Under the pieces are notes generated by a model. It was not told where the DNA came from and searched no databases. It saw nothing but the letters and a program-made list of their open reading frames with translations. Both the position numbers and the translations under genes were made by a program. A stretch of DNA of 64,000 nucleotides, from positions 25,276,670-25,340,669 of the forward strand of contig CM075860.1 in the NCBI GenBank assembly GCA_037975125.1. The letters are read 5' to 3'. Source of the stretch: Latrodectus hesperus (taxonomy: Eukaryota; Arthropoda; Arachnida; Araneae; Theridiidae). Below, piece by piece: positions 61,691 to 64,000 of this stretch. How positions within the stretch are numbered: position 1 is the first letter of the stretch; the number at the start of each line of letters is the position of its first letter.

Positions 61691-63290
61691 TGCACGCTAA
61701 AAAAATAACGAATCAATATTTAAATCGAAAAAAGTTTACACGAAATGGAAGCAGCGTTCTTCCGCTCTTCCACACAACCAGCTGAAAATATTTATAAAAA
61801 TTCCCATTTAAAATACCGAAATATGTTGTTAAAAACAAGTTTAGATAATTTTATCGCAAACGAAAAAAGTATAAATGAATAATAATAAGATCTGCATATA
61901 TTACCACTTTTAAATTATTTAGTACCCATATACTTCTGTATTATGTACAGTCTGTACTCCATGCTTTGTCCATATGCTTACGGTACACAGTCAAATATCC
62001 GGTAACAATTTAAGTAAATTATAACGATAAATACTTGCTTTACCAAAGATAAATCAATTTTTTATACCATTTATTATCCATTTGTTAGCACAAAAGATTA
62101 TAATCGGTCATGTGAGTAATTTGTAATTTATTTAAATCACAAATCACTCTTTAAACTATCGTAATCTAACATGAATATAAATCACATAGGAAAAACTAAT
62201 TCTATTATTTTTATCTTTAACCAACATGAATCAACGCTACTTAATCAACATTTTAAACATTATCTAAAAGATGAAGAAAAGAATTTTTGGGAGAAATGAA
62301 TAATTATGCCTGGACGTATTATTACTTGCTTTCGAGTAAGTTAAATGTTGAAATCGGGATTTCCTATTTTCTCTTGTTTCATGAATCACTGTGAAATGTC
62401 ATTAACAATTGGTAACGCGTTGCTGTATATCTTATCAGATAAATATCTGCATGTTGTGAAATATGAATCCCCCCAATTATTTTCCTTAACAAATTCAGTG
62501 CTGTTCGTTACAATTGCTATCATTAAAAATAATAATCAACTCGATATCTAATAAAATATTCATCAATTGGATCTGATTTGATTTTTAGTCAAATTTGTCT
62601 GGTGAACATCTATTGAATTTATATTATAATTTATTTTGTTTTTCCGCAGAATTTTTGTCTCGAATGTAACTTTTGTCCTGTATTAATTTTTGTTTGAATG
62701 GAGTAAATTTTATATTATGATATTGGTTTCTGACTAACTTAAAATAAAAGCTTTGTTTTTAGAAATTTGGAGATTTTTCTGAAAGCTGTGCGTTGCGTTA
62801 GCAATTCATAAGATACAAAAAATTTTTAATTTTTTTTTTTTTTTTTTTTTTGACTATCAAATATTTTAAAAAGTACACTTTCAAATTTACAGCAATTTGT
62901 TACATAAATGGATTTGAAAAAGATTTTGCAAGTATATAGATCATATCACAAGACTTGAAAAGATTTATGAAGTTCCTGTTTGAATGAACAATCAATTATA
63001 ACTGCTGGCTTACAAATTCATATTCCCAATACATACACCCACACACATGTTATTAATGGACACGCGTGCATGTCCATTAATTAAGGATAATGCAAGTTCA
63101 GCCAAAGAAAGACTCAGAAGCAAAACAAAAGTGACTTATTTGTAAAGTCTATTTATTAAACAAAAGGTAAAGAGCAAAAAAGATGCTATATGCTTGATAT
63201 CATTCATAAAGATTGCGCTTTTTACTCTCTGGAGCAAATTTTAAAAAAGAACCTATTTACAAAAACCAATATAACATGGTTGGTATGATG
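61691..63290. other. AT-rich spacer
   Basis: A 22-T run lies at 62830-62851. Nothing else is recognised. Confidence 0.5.
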
Positions 63291-63291
63291 G

Positions 63292-64000
63292 TTAATACAA
63301 AGTATGCCCCCCAGACGATGCAATACAACGCCTAGGCATGCTGAGTATCAAATTATCGATCTGATCTTGGGAAATATTACACCACTCATCAAGAAATGCT
63401 CTCGGAAGCTCTGGTAGACATGTGGGAGAGGGTTAACGGGCTGCAATTCGTAGGCCAAGCATGTCCCACACATGTTCTATTGGATTCAAGTCCGGTGAGT
63501 ATACTGGCCAGTCCATATAGGTGCTATCATCCAACTGAAGGTCTACAATGTTTGCACGGTGAGGACGGGCGTTGTAATCCATAAATAGAAATTCTGCACC
63601 CATGGCGCCCCGAAACAAACGTACATGTTGTTCCAGAATGATATCCCGATAGATGTGGCCTGTCATGTTTCCATTCTGAACATGCAAGTTAGCTCTGGAA
63701 GCCAGAATAATTCCTTTCCAAACGAGCAATCCTGCACCACCGTAACGGATCCTTTCAGTGGTGTTCCCTTGGTGGTAACGGGTACCTGGCCCTCTCCATA
63801 TGAAAGTCCGGCGAGAATCAGACTGAAAGCTAAACCTGGACTCGTTCGAAAACATCACACAAGACCACTGACGCGATGTTCACAATGCATACTCTCTGCT
63901 CCAGGCTAACCACAGGTGACAGTGAGTTGCGCTCAGTGGAACACATCTGACAGGCCTACCAGCATATAGACCAATAAGCCCTAAGTGCCTGTACACGGTC
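63292..64000 (-). pseudogene. Tc1-family transposase, C-terminal two thirds, cut by window edge
   Basis: The minus-strand frame enters at the edge (TVYRHLGLIGLYAGRPVRCV...), has an in-frame TGA just before TSRQW, then MFSNESRFSF, WKGIILASRANL, FLFMDYNARPH and VYSPDLNPIEHVWDMLG. A frameshift near 63433 leads to the C-terminus, ending SSGGHTLY-stop at 63294-63292. In active relatives the boxes read SDES and MDDN. Here both Asp are substituted (Asn and Tyr), leaving only the Glu of PIEH. The spacing to that Glu fits Tc1 DD34E. It is therefore dead by active-site loss as well as by stop and shift. Confidence 0.92.

Overview
The window reads as AT-rich nuclear DNA from an animal, most likely an arthropod and plausibly a spider or other chelicerate. 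I infer this from the mix of Tc1, mariner and hAT transposon remnants, 5'-truncated non-LTR retrotransposons with an RNase H domain, tRNA-headed SINEs, long (TA)n arrays, and the lack of any long host reading frame. No bacterial, plasmid or phage features are present. Almost all recognisable protein-coding sequence belongs to dead mobile elements. The species assignment is an inference.

Layout. 0-10 kb: a tRNA-derived SINE, a candidate terminal exon of a cysteine-stabilised alpha/beta (CS-alpha/beta) peptide on the minus strand (760-938), and five long (TA)n arrays, one held between the arms of an inverted repeat and two flanking a mariner remnant. 10-19 kb: AT-rich DNA with nested non-LTR retrotransposon pieces. 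These include a 532-bp retroposon with perfect 14-bp target-site duplications at 12.6-13.1 kb, a 206-bp LINE tail inserted into another LINE fragment at 11.3-11.5 kb, and a decayed LINE at 15.2-17.0 kb. 19.1-23.3 kb: a GC-richer unique segment, then a tandem satellite (units of 1042, 1089 and about 613 bp) whose unit contains a dense set of perfect hairpins, then two related 301-bp AT-rich units. 23.6-27.1 kb: a Tc1 remnant, a 5'-truncated LINE with an intact RNase H active site, and a 219-bp solo LTR with a TGTT duplication.

27-46 kb: AT-rich spacer, several SINE families, two more Tc1-like remnants, a possible second LTR, minisatellites, and one end-to-end mariner element with terminal inverted repeats and TA duplications (43238-44505). 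46-64 kb: a doubtful Tc1-like remnant, GC-richer non-coding islands carrying regulatory-type motifs (a DR5 nuclear-receptor element and TGACGTCA octamers), and a Tc1 element split by an 808-bp retroposon with a 15-bp duplication (54.6-56.4 kb). These are followed by a mariner N-terminal fragment, a near-full-length but broken hAT element (58.1-59.8 kb), a SINE with a perfect 15-bp duplication, and a Tc1 pseudogene running off the right edge.

How it fits together: this looks like an intergenic or intronic desert shaped by successive waves of transposition, many insertions still being datable by nesting and by intact duplications. Short GC-richer unique islands are scattered through it and could be regulatory elements of a flanking gene. 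The two candidate host exons are the only possible host coding sequence I can point to, and both need transcript support.
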